64,000 bases of DNA. It comes from Isoperla grammatica (Eukaryota > Arthropoda > Insecta > Plecoptera > Perlodidae). Below, piece after piece: positions 48,401 through 61,140 of this stretch. Position numbers and translations under genes: made by a program. Within the stretch, counting starts at the first letter, position 1, and each line of letters opens with the position of its first letter. Location of the stretch: contig CAMDTW010000642.1 of the NCBI GenBank assembly GCA_945910005.1, positions 434,001 to 498,000 on the forward strand. The letters run 5' to 3'. The notes below the pieces were generated by a model. That model was not told the origin of the DNA. It did not search any database and saw only the letters and a list, made by a program, of their open reading frames with translations.

Positions 48401-50536
48401 CATGTAGTGGCTTCTATGTCACTAACATAGCGCAGGGTTTATCAAGTACAGTCACCGTCACAAGCAAGGAAACATGCGTTGTCCTCATATAGTGCATGTA
48501 GTGGCTTCTATGTCACTGACTTAGCGCAGGGTTTATCAAGTACAGTCACCGTCACAATACAGGAAACATGCGTTGTCCTCATACGTTGCATGTAGTGGCT
48601 TCTATGTCACGACTTTGCGCAAGGTTTATAAAGTACAGTCACCGTCACAAGCAAGGAAACATGCGTTGTCCTGATACGTTGCATGTAGTGGCTTCTATGG
48701 TACTGACTTAGCGCAGGGTTTATCAAGTACAGTCACCGTCACAAGCAAGAAAACATGCGTTGTCCTCATACGTTGCATGTAGTGGCTTTCATGTCACTGA
48801 CTTAGCGCAGGGTTTATCAAGTACAGTCACCGTCGCAAGCAAGGAAACCTGCGTTGTCCTGATATGTTGCATGTAGTGGCTTTCATGTCACTGACATAGC
48901 GCAGGGTTTATCAAGTACAGTCACCGTCACAAGCGAGAAAACATGCGTTGTCCTGATATGTTGCATGTAGTGGCTTTCATGTCACTGACATAGCGCAGGG
49001 TTTATCAAGTAAAGTCACCGTCACAATAGAGGAAACATGCGTTGTGCTCATATGTTGCATGAAGTGGCTTCTATGTCACTGACTTAGCGCAGGGTTTATC
49101 AAGTACAGTCACCGTCACAAGCGAGGAAACATGCGTTGTCCTCATACGTTTCATGTAGTGGCTTCTATGTCACTGACTTAGCGCAGGGTTTATCAAGTAC
49201 AGTCACCTTCACAAGCGAGGAAACATGCGTTGTTCTTATATTTTGCATGAAGTGGCTTTCTTGTCACTGACTAATCGCAGGGTTTATCAAGTACAGTCAC
49301 CGTCACAAGCGAGGAAACATGCGTTGTTCTCATATGTTGCATAAAGTGGCTTTCATGTCACTGACTAAGCGCAGGGTTTATCAAGTACAGTCACCGTCAC
49401 AAGCAAGGAAACATGCGTTGTCCTGATATGTTGCATGTAGTGGCTTTCATGTCACTGACATAGCGCAGGGTTTATCAAGTACAGTCACCGTCACAAGCGA
49501 GAAAACATTCGTTGTCCTGATATGTTGCATGTAGTGGCTTTCATGTCACTGACATAGCGCAGGGTTTATCAAGTAAAGTCACCGTCACAATAGAGGAAAC
49601 ATGCGTTGTGCTCATATGTTGCATGAAGTGGCTTCTATGTCACTGACTTAGCGCAGGGTTTATCAAGTACAGTCACCGTCACAAGCGAGGAAACATGCGT
49701 TGTCCTCATACGTTTCATGTAGTGGCTTCTATGTCACTGACTTAGCGCAGGGTTTATCAAGTACAGTCACCTTCACAAGCGAGGAAACATGCGTTGTTCT
49801 CATATTTTGCATGAAGTGGCTTTCTTGTCACTGACTAATCGCAGGGTTTATCAAGTACAGTCACCGTCACAAGCGAGGAAACATGCGTTGTTCTCATATG
49901 TTGCATAAAGTGGCTTTCATGTCACTGACTAAGCGCAGGGTTTATCAAGTACAGTCACCGTCACAAGCAAGGAAACATGCGTTGTCCTGATATGTTGCAT
50001 GTAGTGGCTTCTATGTCACTGACTTAGCGCAGGGTTTATCAAGTACAGTCACCTTCACAAGCGAGGAAACATGCGTTGTCCTGATATGTTGCATGAAGTC
50101 GCTTCTATGTCACTGACTAAGCGCAGGGTTTATCAAGTACAGTCACCGTCACAAGCAAGGAAACATGCGTTGTCCTGATATGTTGCATGAAGTGGCTTCT
50201 ATGTCACTGACTTTGCGCAGGGTTTATCAAGTACAGTCACCGTCACAAGCAAGAAAACATGCGTTGTCCTGATATGTTGCATGTAGTGGCTTCTATGTCA
50301 CTGACTTAGCGCAGGGTTTATCAAGTACAGTCACCGTCACAAGCGAGGAAACATGCGTTGTCCTCATACGTTGCATGTAGTGGCTTCTATGTCACTGACT
50401 TAGCGCAGGGTTTATCAAGTACAGTCACCGTAACAAGCAAGGAAACATGCGTTGTCCTGATATGTTGCATGTTGTGGCTTCTATGACACTGACTTAGCGC
50501 AGGGTTTATCAAGTACAGTCACCGTCACAAGCAAGG
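45465..50536 (+). repeat. 5072-bp satellite block, copy 1
   Basis: Markers gtataacgtg (45837), tgtcacttttttag (46538) and tgtcacgac (47572) recur 5072 bp later at 50909, 51610 and 52644. This copy contains an extra internal duplication of 1033 bp (47176-47905 against 48209-48938), so its later part matches copy 2 at an offset of only 4039. Confidence 0.78.
48931..50030 (+). repeat. Six-monomer (564-bp) tandem duplication
   Basis: agtaaagtcacc followed by the gttgtgctcatatg monomer occurs with aaagtc at 49011 and 49575, 564 bp apart. The flanking gagaaaacat[g/t]cg monomers repeat at the same spacing. The pair is also present in the second 5-kb block around 52970 and 53534. Confidence 0.75.
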
Positions 50537-53500
50537 AAACATGCGTTGTCCTGATATGTAGCATGTAGTGGCTTCTATGTCATTGACTTAGCGCAGGATT
50601 TATCAAGTACAGTCACCGTCACAAGCGAGGAAACATGCGTTGTCCTCATACGTTGCATGAAGTGGCTTCTATGTCACTGACTTAGCGCAGGGTTTATCAA
50701 GTTCAGTCACCGTCACAAGCGAGGAAACATGCGTTGTCCTGATATGTTGCATGTAGTGGCTTCTATGTCACTGACTTAGCGCAGGGTTTATCAAGTACAG
50801 TCACCGTCACAAGCGAGGAAACATGCGTTGTCCTCATTCGTTGCATGTAGTGGCTTCTATGTCACTGACTTAGCGCAGGGTTTATCAAGTACAGTCACCT
50901 TCACAAGCGTATAACGTGCGTTGTGCTGATACGTTGCATGTAGTGGATTCTATGTCACTGACTTAGGGCAGGGTTTATCAAGTACAGTCACCGTCACAAT
51001 AGAGGAAACATGCGTTGTCCTGATATGTTGCATGAAGTCGCTTCTATGTCACTGACTAAGCGCAGGGTTTATCAAGTACAGTCACCGTCACAAGCAAGGA
51101 AACATGCGTTGTCCTGATATGTTGCATGTAGTGGCTTCTATGTCACTGACTTAGCGCAGTGTTTATCAAGTACAGTCACCTTCACAAGCGAGGAAACATG
51201 CGTTGTTCTCATATGTTGCATGAAGTGGCTTTCATGTCACTGACTTAGCGCAGGGTTTATCAAGTACAGTCACCGTCACAAGCGAAGAAACATGCGTTGT
51301 TCTCATATGTTGCATGAAGTGGCTTTCATGTCACTGACTTAGCGCAGGGTTTTTAAGTACAGTCACCGTCACAAGCAAGGAAACATGCGTTGTCCTGATA
51401 TGTTGCATGTAGTAGCTTCTATGTCACTGACTAAGCGCAGGGTTTATCAAGTACAGTCACTGTCACAAGCAAGGAAACATGCGTTGTCCTGATATGTTGC
51501 ATGTAGTGGCCTTCATGTCACTGACTTAGCGCAAGGTTTATCAAGTACAGTCACCGTCACAAGCAAGGAAACATGCGTTGTCCTGATATGTTGCATGTAG
51601 TGGCTTCTATGTCACTTTTTTAGCGCAGGGTTTATCAAGTAATGTCACCGTCACAAGCAAGGAAACATGCGTTGTCCTCATACGTTGCATGTAGTGGCTT
51701 CTATGTCACTGACTTAGCGCAGGGTTTATCAAGTACAGTCACCGTCACAAGCAAGGAAACATGCGTTGTCCTCATACGTTGCATGTAGTGGCTTCTATGT
51801 CACTGACATAGCGCAGGGTTTATCAAGTACAGTCACCGTCACAAGCAAGGAAACATGCGTTGTCCTGATATGTTGCATGTAGTGGCTTCTATGTCACAGA
51901 CTAAGCGCAGGGTTTATCAAGTACAGTCACCGTCACAAGCGAGGAAACATGCGTTGTTCTCATATGTTGCATGAAGTGGCTTTCATGTCACTGACTTAGC
52001 GCAGGGTTTATCAAGTACAGTCACCGTCACAAGCAAGGAAACATGCGTTGTCCTGATATGTTGCATGAAGTGGCTTCTATGTCACTGACTTAGCGCAGGG
52101 TTTATCAAGTACAGTCACCGTCACAAGCGAGGAAACGTGCGTTGTCCTCATATGTTGCATGTAGTGGCTTCTATGTCACTGACTTAGCGCAGGGTTTATC
52201 AAGTACAGTCACCGTCACAAGCAAGGAAACATGCGTTGTCCTGATATGTTGCATGAAGTAGCTTCTATGTCACTGACTAAGCGCAGGGTTTATCAAGTAC
52301 AGTCACCGTCACAAGCAAGGAAAAATGCGTTGTCCTCATACGTTGCATGTAGTGGCATCTATGTCACTGACTTAGCGCAGGGTTTATCAAGTACAGTCAC
52401 CGTCACAAGCAAGGAAGCATGCGTTGTCCTCATACGTTGCATGTAGTGGCTTCTATGTCACTAACATAGCGCAGGGTTTATCAAGTACAGTCACCGTCAC
52501 AAGCAAGGAAACATGCGTTGTCCTCATATAGTGCATGTAGTGGCTTCTATGTCACTGACTTAGCGCAGGGTTTATCAAGTACAGTCACCGTCACAATACA
52601 GGAAACATGCGTTGTCCTCATACGTTGCATGTAGTGGCTTCTATGTCACGACTTAGCGCAAGGTTTATAAAGTACAGTCACCGTCACAAGCAAGGAAACA
52701 TGCGTTGTCCTGATACGTTGCATGTAGTGGCTTCTATGTCACTGACTTAGCGCAGGGTTTATCAAGTACAGTCACCGTCACAAGCAAGGAAACATGCGTT
52801 GTCCTCATACGTTGCATGTAGTGGCTTTCATGTCACTGACTTAGCGCAGGGTTTATCAAGTACAGTCACCGTCGCAAGCAAGGAAACCTGCGTTGTCCTG
52901 ATATGTTGCATGTAGTGGCTTTCATGTCACTGACATAGCGCAGGGTTTATCAAGTACAGTCACCGTCACAAGCGAGAAAACATGCGTTGTCCTGATATGT
53001 TGCATGTAGTGGCTTTCATGTCACTGACATAGCGCAGGGTTTATCAAGTAAAGTCACCGTCACAATAGAGGAAACATGCGTTGTGCTCATATGTTGCATG
53101 AAGTGGCTTCTATGTCACTGACTTAGCGCAGGGTTTATCAAGTACAGTCACCGTCACAAGCGAGGAAACATGCGTTGTCCTCATACGTTTCATGTAGTGG
53201 CTTCTATGTCACTGACTTAGCGCAGGGTTTATCAAGTACAGTCACCTTCACAAGCGAGGAAACATGCGTTGTTCTTATATTTTGCATGAAGTGGCTTTCT
53301 TGTCACTGACTAATCGCAGGGTTTATCAAGTACAGTCACCGTCACAAGCGAGGAAACATGCGTTGTTCTCATATGTTGCATAAAGTGGCTTTCATGTCAC
53401 TGACTAAGCGCAGGGTTTATCAAGTACAGTCACCGTCACAAGCAAGGAAACATGCGTTGTCCTGATATGTTGCATGTAGTGGCTTTCATGTCACTGACAT

Positions 53501-54600
53501 AGCGCAGGGTTTATCAAGTACAGTCACCGTCACAAGCGAGAAAACATTCGTTGTCCTGATATGTTGCATGTAGTGGCTTTCATGTCACTGACATAGCGCA
53601 GGGTTTATCAAGTAAAGTCACCGTCACAATAGAGGAAACATGCGTTGTGCTCATATGTTGCATGAAGTGGCTTCTATGTCACTGACTTAGCGCAGGGTTT
53701 ATCAAGTACAGTCACCGTCACAAGCGAGGAAACATGCGTTGTCCTCATACGTTTCATGTAGTGGCTTCTATGTCACTGACTTAGCGCAGGGTTTATCAAG
53801 TACAGTCACCTTCACAAGCGAGGAAACATGCGTTGTTCTCATATTTTGCATGAAGTGGCTTTCTTGTCACTGACTAATCGCAGGGTTTATCAAGTACAGT
53901 CACCGTCACAAGCCAGGAAACATGCGTTGTTCTCATATGTTGCATAAAGTGGCTTTCATGTCACTGACTAAGCGCAGGGTTTATCAAGTACAGTCACCGT
54001 CACAAGCAAGGAAACATGCGTTGTCCTGATATGTTGCATGTAGTGGCTTCTATGTCACTGACTTAGCGCAGGGTTTATCAAGTACAGTCACCTTCACAAG
54101 CGAGGAAACATGCGTTGTCCTGATATGTTGCATGAAGTCGCTTCTATGTCACTGACTAAGCGCAGGGTTTATCAAGTACAGTCACCGTCACAAGCAAGGA
54201 AACATGCGTTGTCCTGATATGTTGCATGAAGTGGCTTCTATGTCACTGACTTTGCGCAGGGTTTATCAAGTACAGTCACCGTCACAAGCAAGAAAACATG
54301 CGTTGTCCTGATATGTTGCATGTAGTGGCTTCTATGTCACTGACTTAGCGCAGGGTTTATCAAGTACAGTCACCGTCACAAGCGAGGAAACATGCGTTGT
54401 CCTCATACGTTGCATGTAGTGGCTTCTATGTCACTGACTTAGCGCAGGGTTTATCAAGTACAGTCACCGAAACAAGCAAGGAAACATGCGTTGTCCTGAT
54501 ATGTTGCATGTTGTGGCTTCTATGACACTGACTTAGCGCAGGGTTTATCAAGTACAGTCACCGTCACAAGCAAGGAAACATGCGTTGTCCTGATATGTTG
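50537..54600 (+). repeat. 5.07-kb satellite block, copy 2
   Basis: Copy of the block at 45465, lacking the internal 1033-bp duplication. By eye it differs from copy 1 by only scattered single bases in the parts I compared (for example gatgcatg at 46520 and caacgtcac at 46012 are ordinary here), suggesting recent origin. The right end is approximate. Confidence 0.72.
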
Positions 54601-55218
54601 CATGTAGTGGCTTCTATGTCACTGACTTAGCGCAGGGTTTATCAAGTACAGTCACCTTCACAAGCGAGGAAACATGCGTTGTCCTGATATGTTGCATGAA
54701 GTCGCTTCTATGTCACTGACTAAGCGCAGGGTTTATCAAGTACAGTCACCGTCACAAGCAAGGAAACATGCGTTGTCCTGATATGTTGCATGAAGTGGCT
54801 TCTATGTCACTGACTTTGCGCAGGGTTTATCAAGTACAGTCACCGTCACAAGCAGGAAAACATGCGTTGTCCTGATATGTTGCATGTAGTGGCTTCTATG
54901 TCACTGACTTAGCGCAGGTTTTATCAAGTACAGTCACCGTCACAAGCGAGGAAACATGCGTTGTCCTCATACGTTGCATGTAGTGGCTTCTATGTCACTG
55001 ACTTAGCGCAGGGTTTATCAAGTACAGTCACCGAAACAAGCAAGGAAACATGCGTTGTCCTGATATGTTGCATGTTGTGGCTTCTATGACACTGACTTAG
55101 CGCAGGGTTTATCAAGTACAGTCACCGTCACAAGCAAGGAAACATGCGTTGTCCTCATATGTTGCATGTAGTGGCTTCTATGTCACTGACTTAGCGCAGG
55201 GTTTATCAAGTACAGTCA
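54091..55218 (+). repeat. Six-monomer (564-bp) tandem duplication
   Basis: ccttcacaagcgagg with gaagtcgcttc recurs at 54091 and 54655, and the unusual ccgaaacaagc monomer occurs in both copies (about 54468 and 55032). Confidence 0.75.
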
Positions 55219-57120
55219 CCGTCACAAGCAAGGAAACATGCGTTGTCCTCATATGTTGCATGTAGTGGCTTCTATGTCACTGACTTTATCGCAGGGTTTC
55301 TCAAGTACAGTCACCGTCACAAGCAAGGAAACATGCGTTGTCCTCATACGTTGCATGTAGTGCCTTCTATGTCACTGACATAGCGCAGGGTTTATCAAGT
55401 ACAGTCACCGTCGCAAGCAAGGAAACATGCGTTGTCCTGATATGTTGCATGTAGTGGCTTCTATGTCAAGGACTAAGTGCAGGGTTTATCAAGTACAGTC
55501 ACCGTCACAATAGAGGAAACATGCGTTGTCCTGATACGTTGCATGTAGTGGCTTCTATGTCACTGACTTAGCGCAGGGTTTATCAAGTACAGTCACCGTC
55601 ACAAGCAAGTAAACATGCGTTGTGCTGATACGTTGCATGTAGTGGCTTTCATGTCACTGACTTAGCGCAGGGTTTATCAAGTACAGTCACCGTCACAAGC
55701 AAGGAAACATGCGTTCTCCTGATACGTTGCATGTAGTGGCTTCTATGTCACTGACTTAGCGCTGGGTTTATCAAGTACAGTCACCGTCACAACAGAGAAA
55801 ACATGCGTTGTCCTGATACGTTGCATGTATTGGCTTCTATGTCACTGACTTAGCGCAGGGTTTATCAAGTACAGTCACCGTCACAAGCAAGGAAACATGC
55901 GTTGTCCTCATACGTTGCATGTAGTGGCTTCTATGTCACTGACTAAGCGCAGGGTTTATCAAGTACAGTCACCGTCACATCGAGGAAACATGCGTTGTCC
56001 TCATACGTTTCATGTAGTTGCTTCTATGTCACTGACTTAGCGCAGGGTTTATCAAGTACAGTCACCTTAACAAGTGAGGAAACATGAGTTGTCCTCATAT
56101 TTTGCATGAAGTGGCTTTCATGTCACTGACTTAGCGCAGGGTTTATCAAGTACAGTCACCTTCACAAGCAAGAAAACATGCGTTGTTCTCATATGTTTAA
56201 TGAAGTGGCTTTCATGTCACTGACTTAGCGCAGGGTTTATCAAGTACAGTCACCGTCACAAGCGAGGAAACATGCGTTGTCCTCATACGTTGCATGTCGT
56301 GGCTTCTATGTCACTGACTTAGCGCAGGGTTTATCAAGTACTGTCACCTTCACAAGCGAGGAAACATGCGATGTTCTCATATGTTGCATGAAGTGGCTTT
56401 CTTGTCACTGACTAAGCGCAGGGTTAATCAAGTACAGTCACCGTCACAAGCGAGGAAACCTGCGTCTTTCTCATTTGTTGCATACAGTGGCTTTCATGTC
56501 ACTGACTAAGCGCAGGGTTTATCAAGTACAGTCACCGTCACAAGCAAGGAAACATGCGTTGTCCTGATATGTTGCATGAAGTGGCTTCTATGTCACTGAC
56601 TTAGTGCAGGGTTTAATAAGTACAGTCACCGTCACAAGCAAGAAAACATGCGTTGTCCTGATATGTTGCATGTAGTGGCTTCTATAACACTGACTTAGCG
56701 CAGGGTTTATCAAGTACAGTCACCGTCACAAGCAAGGAAACATGCGTTGTCCTGATATGTTGCATGTAGTGGCTTCTATGTCACTGACTTAGCGCAGGGT
56801 TAATCAAGTACAGTCACCGTCACAAGCAAGGAAACATGCGTTGTCCTCATACGTTGCATGTAGTGGCTTCTATGCCACTGACTTAGCGCAGGGTTTATCA
56901 AGTACAGTCACCGTCACAAGCGAGGAAACATACGTTGTCCTGATATGTTGCATGTAGTGGCTTTCATGTCACTGACTTAGCGCAGGGTTTATCAAGTACA
57001 GTCACCGTCACAAGCAAGGAAACATGCATTGTCCTCATACGTTGCATGTAGTGGCTTCTATGTCACTGACTTAGCGCAGGGTTTATCAAGTACAGTCACC
57101 GTCACAAGCAAGGAAACATG

Positions 57121-60100
57121 CGTTGTCCTCATACGTTGCATGTAGTGGTTTCTATGTCACTGACTTAGCGCAGGGTTTATCAAGTACAGTCACCTTAACA
57201 AGTGAGGAAACATGAGTTGTCCTCATATTTTGCATGAAGTGGCTTTCATGTCACTGACTTAGCGCAGGGTTTATCAAGTACAGTCACCTTCACAAGCGAG
57301 GAAACATGCGTTGTTCTTATATGTTTAATGAAGTGGCTTTCATGTCACTGACTTAGCGCAGGGTTTATAAAGTACAGTCACCGTCACAAGCGAGGAAACA
57401 TGCGTTGTCCTCATACGTTTCATGTAGTGGCTTCTATGTCACTGACTAAGCGCAGGGTTAATCAAGTACAGTCACCTTCACAAGCGAGGAAACATGCGTT
57501 GTTCTCATATGTTGCATGAAGTGGCTTTCTTGTCACTGACTAAGCGCATGGTTAATCAAGTACAGTCACCGTCACAAGCGAGGAAACATGCGTCTTTCTC
57601 ATATGTTGCATTCAGTGGCTTTCATGTCACTGACTAAGCGCAGGGTTTATCAAGTACAGTCACCGTCACAAGCAAGGAAACATGCGTTGTCCTGATATGT
57701 TGCATGTAGTGGCTTCTATGTCACTGACTTAGCGCAGGGTTTATCAAGTACAGTCACCGTCACAAGCAAGAAAACATGCGTTGTCCTGATATGTTGCATG
57801 TAGTGGCTTCTATAACACTGACTTAGCGCAGGGTTTATCAAGTACAGTCACCGTCACAAGCAAGGAAACATGCGTTGTCCTGATATGTTGCATGTAGTGG
57901 CTTCTATGTCACTGACTTAGCGCAGGGTTTATCAAGTACAGTCACCGTCACAAGCAAGGAAACATGCGTTGTCCTCATACGTTGCATGTAGTGGCTTCTA
58001 TGCCACTGACTTAGCGCAGGGTTTATCAAGTACAGTCACCGTCACAAGCGAGGAAACATGCGTTGTCCTGATATGTTGCATGTAGTGGCTTTCATGTCAC
58101 TGACTTAGCGCAGGGTTTATCAAGTACAGTCACCGTCACAAGCAAGGAAACATGCGTTGTCCTCATACGTTTCATGTAGTGGCTTCTATGTCACTGACTT
58201 AGCGCAGGGTTCATCAAGTACAGTCACCGTCACAAGCAAGGAAACATGCGTTGTCCTGATATGTTGCATGTAGTGGCTTCTATGTCACTGACATAGCGCA
58301 GGGTTTATCAAGTACAGTCACCGTCACAAGCAAGGAAACATGCGTTGTCCTGATATGTTGCATGTAGTGGCTTCTATGTCATTGACTTAGCGCAGGATTT
58401 ATCAAGTACAGTCACCGTCACAAGCGAGGAAACATGCGTTGTCCTCATACGTTGCATGAAGTGGCTTCTATGTCACTGACTTAGCGCAGGGTTTATCAAG
58501 TTCAGTCACCGTCACAAGCGAGGAAACATGCGTTGTCCTGATATGTTGCATGTAGTGGCTTCTATGTCACTGACTTAGCGCAGGGTTTATCAAGTACAGT
58601 CACCGTCACAAGCGAGGAAACATGCGTTGTCCTCATTCGTTGCATGTAATGGCTTCTATGTCACTGACTTAGCGCAGGGTTTATCAAGTACAGTCACCGT
58701 CACAAGCGTATAACGTGCGTTGTGCTGATACGTTGCATGTAGTGGATTCTATGTCACTGACTTAGCGCAGGGTTTATCAAGTACAGTCACCTTCACAATA
58801 GAGGAAACATGCGTTGTCCTGATATGTTGCATGAAGTCGCTTCTATGTCACTGACTAAGCGCAGGGTTTATCAAGTACAGTCACCGTCACAAGCAAGGAA
58901 ACATGCGTTGTCCTGATATGTTGCATGAAGTGGCTTCTATGTCACTGACTTTGCGCAGGATTTATCAAGTACAGTCACCGTCACAAGCAAGAAAACATGC
59001 GTTGTCCTGATATGTTGCATGTAGTGGCTTCTATGTCACTGACTTAGCGCAGGGTTTATCAAGTACAGTCACCGTCACAAGCGAGGAAACATGCGTTGTC
59101 CTCATACGTTGCATGTAGTGGCTTCTATGTCACTGACTTAGCGCAGGGTTTATCAAGTACAGTCACCGTTACAAGCAAGGAAACATGCGTTGTCCTGATA
59201 TGTTGCATGTTGTGGCTTCTATGACACTGACTTAGCGCAGGGTTTATCAAGTACAGTCACCGTCACAAGCAAGGAAACATGCGTTGTCCTCATATGTTGC
59301 ATGTAGTGGCTTCTATGTCACTGACTTAGCGCAGGGTTTATCAAGTACAGTCACCGTCACAAGCAAGGAAACATGCGTTGTCCTCATATGTTGCATGTAG
59401 TGGCTTCTATGTACCTGACTTAGCGCAGGGTTTCTCAAGTACAGTCACCGTCACAAGCAAGGAAACATGCGTTGTCCTCATACGTTGCATGTAGTGGCTT
59501 CTATGTCACTGACATAGCGCAGGGTTTATCAAGTACAGTCACCGTCGCAAGCAAGGAAACATGCGTTGTCCTGATATGTTGCATGTAGTGGCTTTTATGT
59601 CAAGGACTAAGCGCAGGGTTTATCAAGTACAGTCACCGTCACAATAGAGGAAACATGCGTTGTCCTGATACGTTGCATGTAGTGGCTTCTATGTCACTGA
59701 CTTAGCGCAGGGTTTATCAAGTACAGTCACCGTCACAAGCAAGTAAACATGCGTTGTGCTGATACGTTGCATGTAGTGGCTTTCATGTCACTGACTTAGC
59801 GCAGGGTTTATCAAGTACAGTCACCGTCACAAGCAAGGAAACATGCGTTCTCCTAATACGTTGCATGTAGTGGCTTCTATGTCACTGACTTAGCGCAGGG
59901 TTTATCAAGTACAGTCACCGTCACAATAGAGAAAACATGCGTTGTCCTGATACGTTGCATGTATTGGCTTCTATGTCACTGACTTAGCGCAGGGTTTATC
60001 AAGTACAGTCACCGTCACAAGCAAGGAAACATGCGTTGTCCTCATACGTTGCATGTAGTGGCTTCTATGTCACTGACTAAGCGCAGGGTTTATCAAGTAC

Positions 60101-61130
60101 AGTCACCGTCACAAGCGAGGAAACATGCGTTGTCCTCATACGTTTCATGTAGTGGCTTCTATGTCACTGACTTAGCGCAGGGTTTATCAAGTACAGTCAC
60201 CTTAACAAGTGAGGAAACATGAGTTGTCCTCATATTTTGCATGAAGTGGCTTTCATGTCACTGACTTAGCGCAGGGTTTATCAAGTACAGTCACCTTCAC
60301 AAGCGAGGAAACATGCGTTGTTCTCATATGTTTAATGAAGTGGCTTTCATGTCACTGACTTAGCGCAGGGTTTATCAAGTACAGTCACCGTCACAAGCGA
60401 GGAAACATGCGTTGTCCTCATACGTTGCATGTTGTGGCTTCTATGTCACTGACTTAGCGCAGGGTTTATCAAGTACAGTCACCTTCACAAGCGAGGAAAC
60501 ATGCGTTGTTCTCATATGTTGCATGAAGTGGCTTTCTTGTCACTGACTAAGCGCAGGGTTAATCAAGTACAGTCACCGTCACAAGCGAGGAAACATGCGT
60601 CTTTCTCATATGTTGCATACAGTGGCTTTCATGTCACTGAGTAAGCGCAGGGTTTATCAAGTACAGTCACCGTCACAAGCAAGGAAACATGCGTTGTCCT
60701 GATATGTTGCATGTAGTGGCTTCTATGTCACTGACTTAGCGCAGGGTTTATCAAGTACAGTCACCGTCACAAGCAAGAAAACATGCGTTGTCCTGATATG
60801 TTGCATGTAGTGGCTTCTATAACACTGACTTAGCGCAGGGTTTATCAAGTACAGTCACCGTCACAAGCAAGGAAACATGCGTTGTCCTGATATGTGGCAT
60901 GTAGTGGCTTCTATGTCACTGACTTAGCGCAGGGTTTATCAAGTACAGTCACCGTCACAAGCAAGGAAACATGCGTTGTCCTCATACGTTGCATGTAGTG
61001 GCTTCTATGCCACTGACTTAGCGCAGGGTTATCAAGTACAGTCACCGTCACAAGCGAGGAAACATACGTTGTCCTGATATGTTGCATGTAGTGGCTTTCA
61101 TGTCACTGACTTAGCGCAGGGTTTATCAAG
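57121..61130 (+). repeat. Dispersed copy of about 41058-45480 (offset about 16063)
   Basis: The run starting cgttgtcctcatacg with gtagtggtttc followed by ccttaacaagtgagg appears at 41058 and 57121. The offset changes to 16158 and then 15595 because the left copy lacks one monomer near 42240 and has an extra six-monomer duplication at 42.3-42.8 kb. Confidence 0.68.
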
Positions 61131-61140
61131 TACAGTCACC

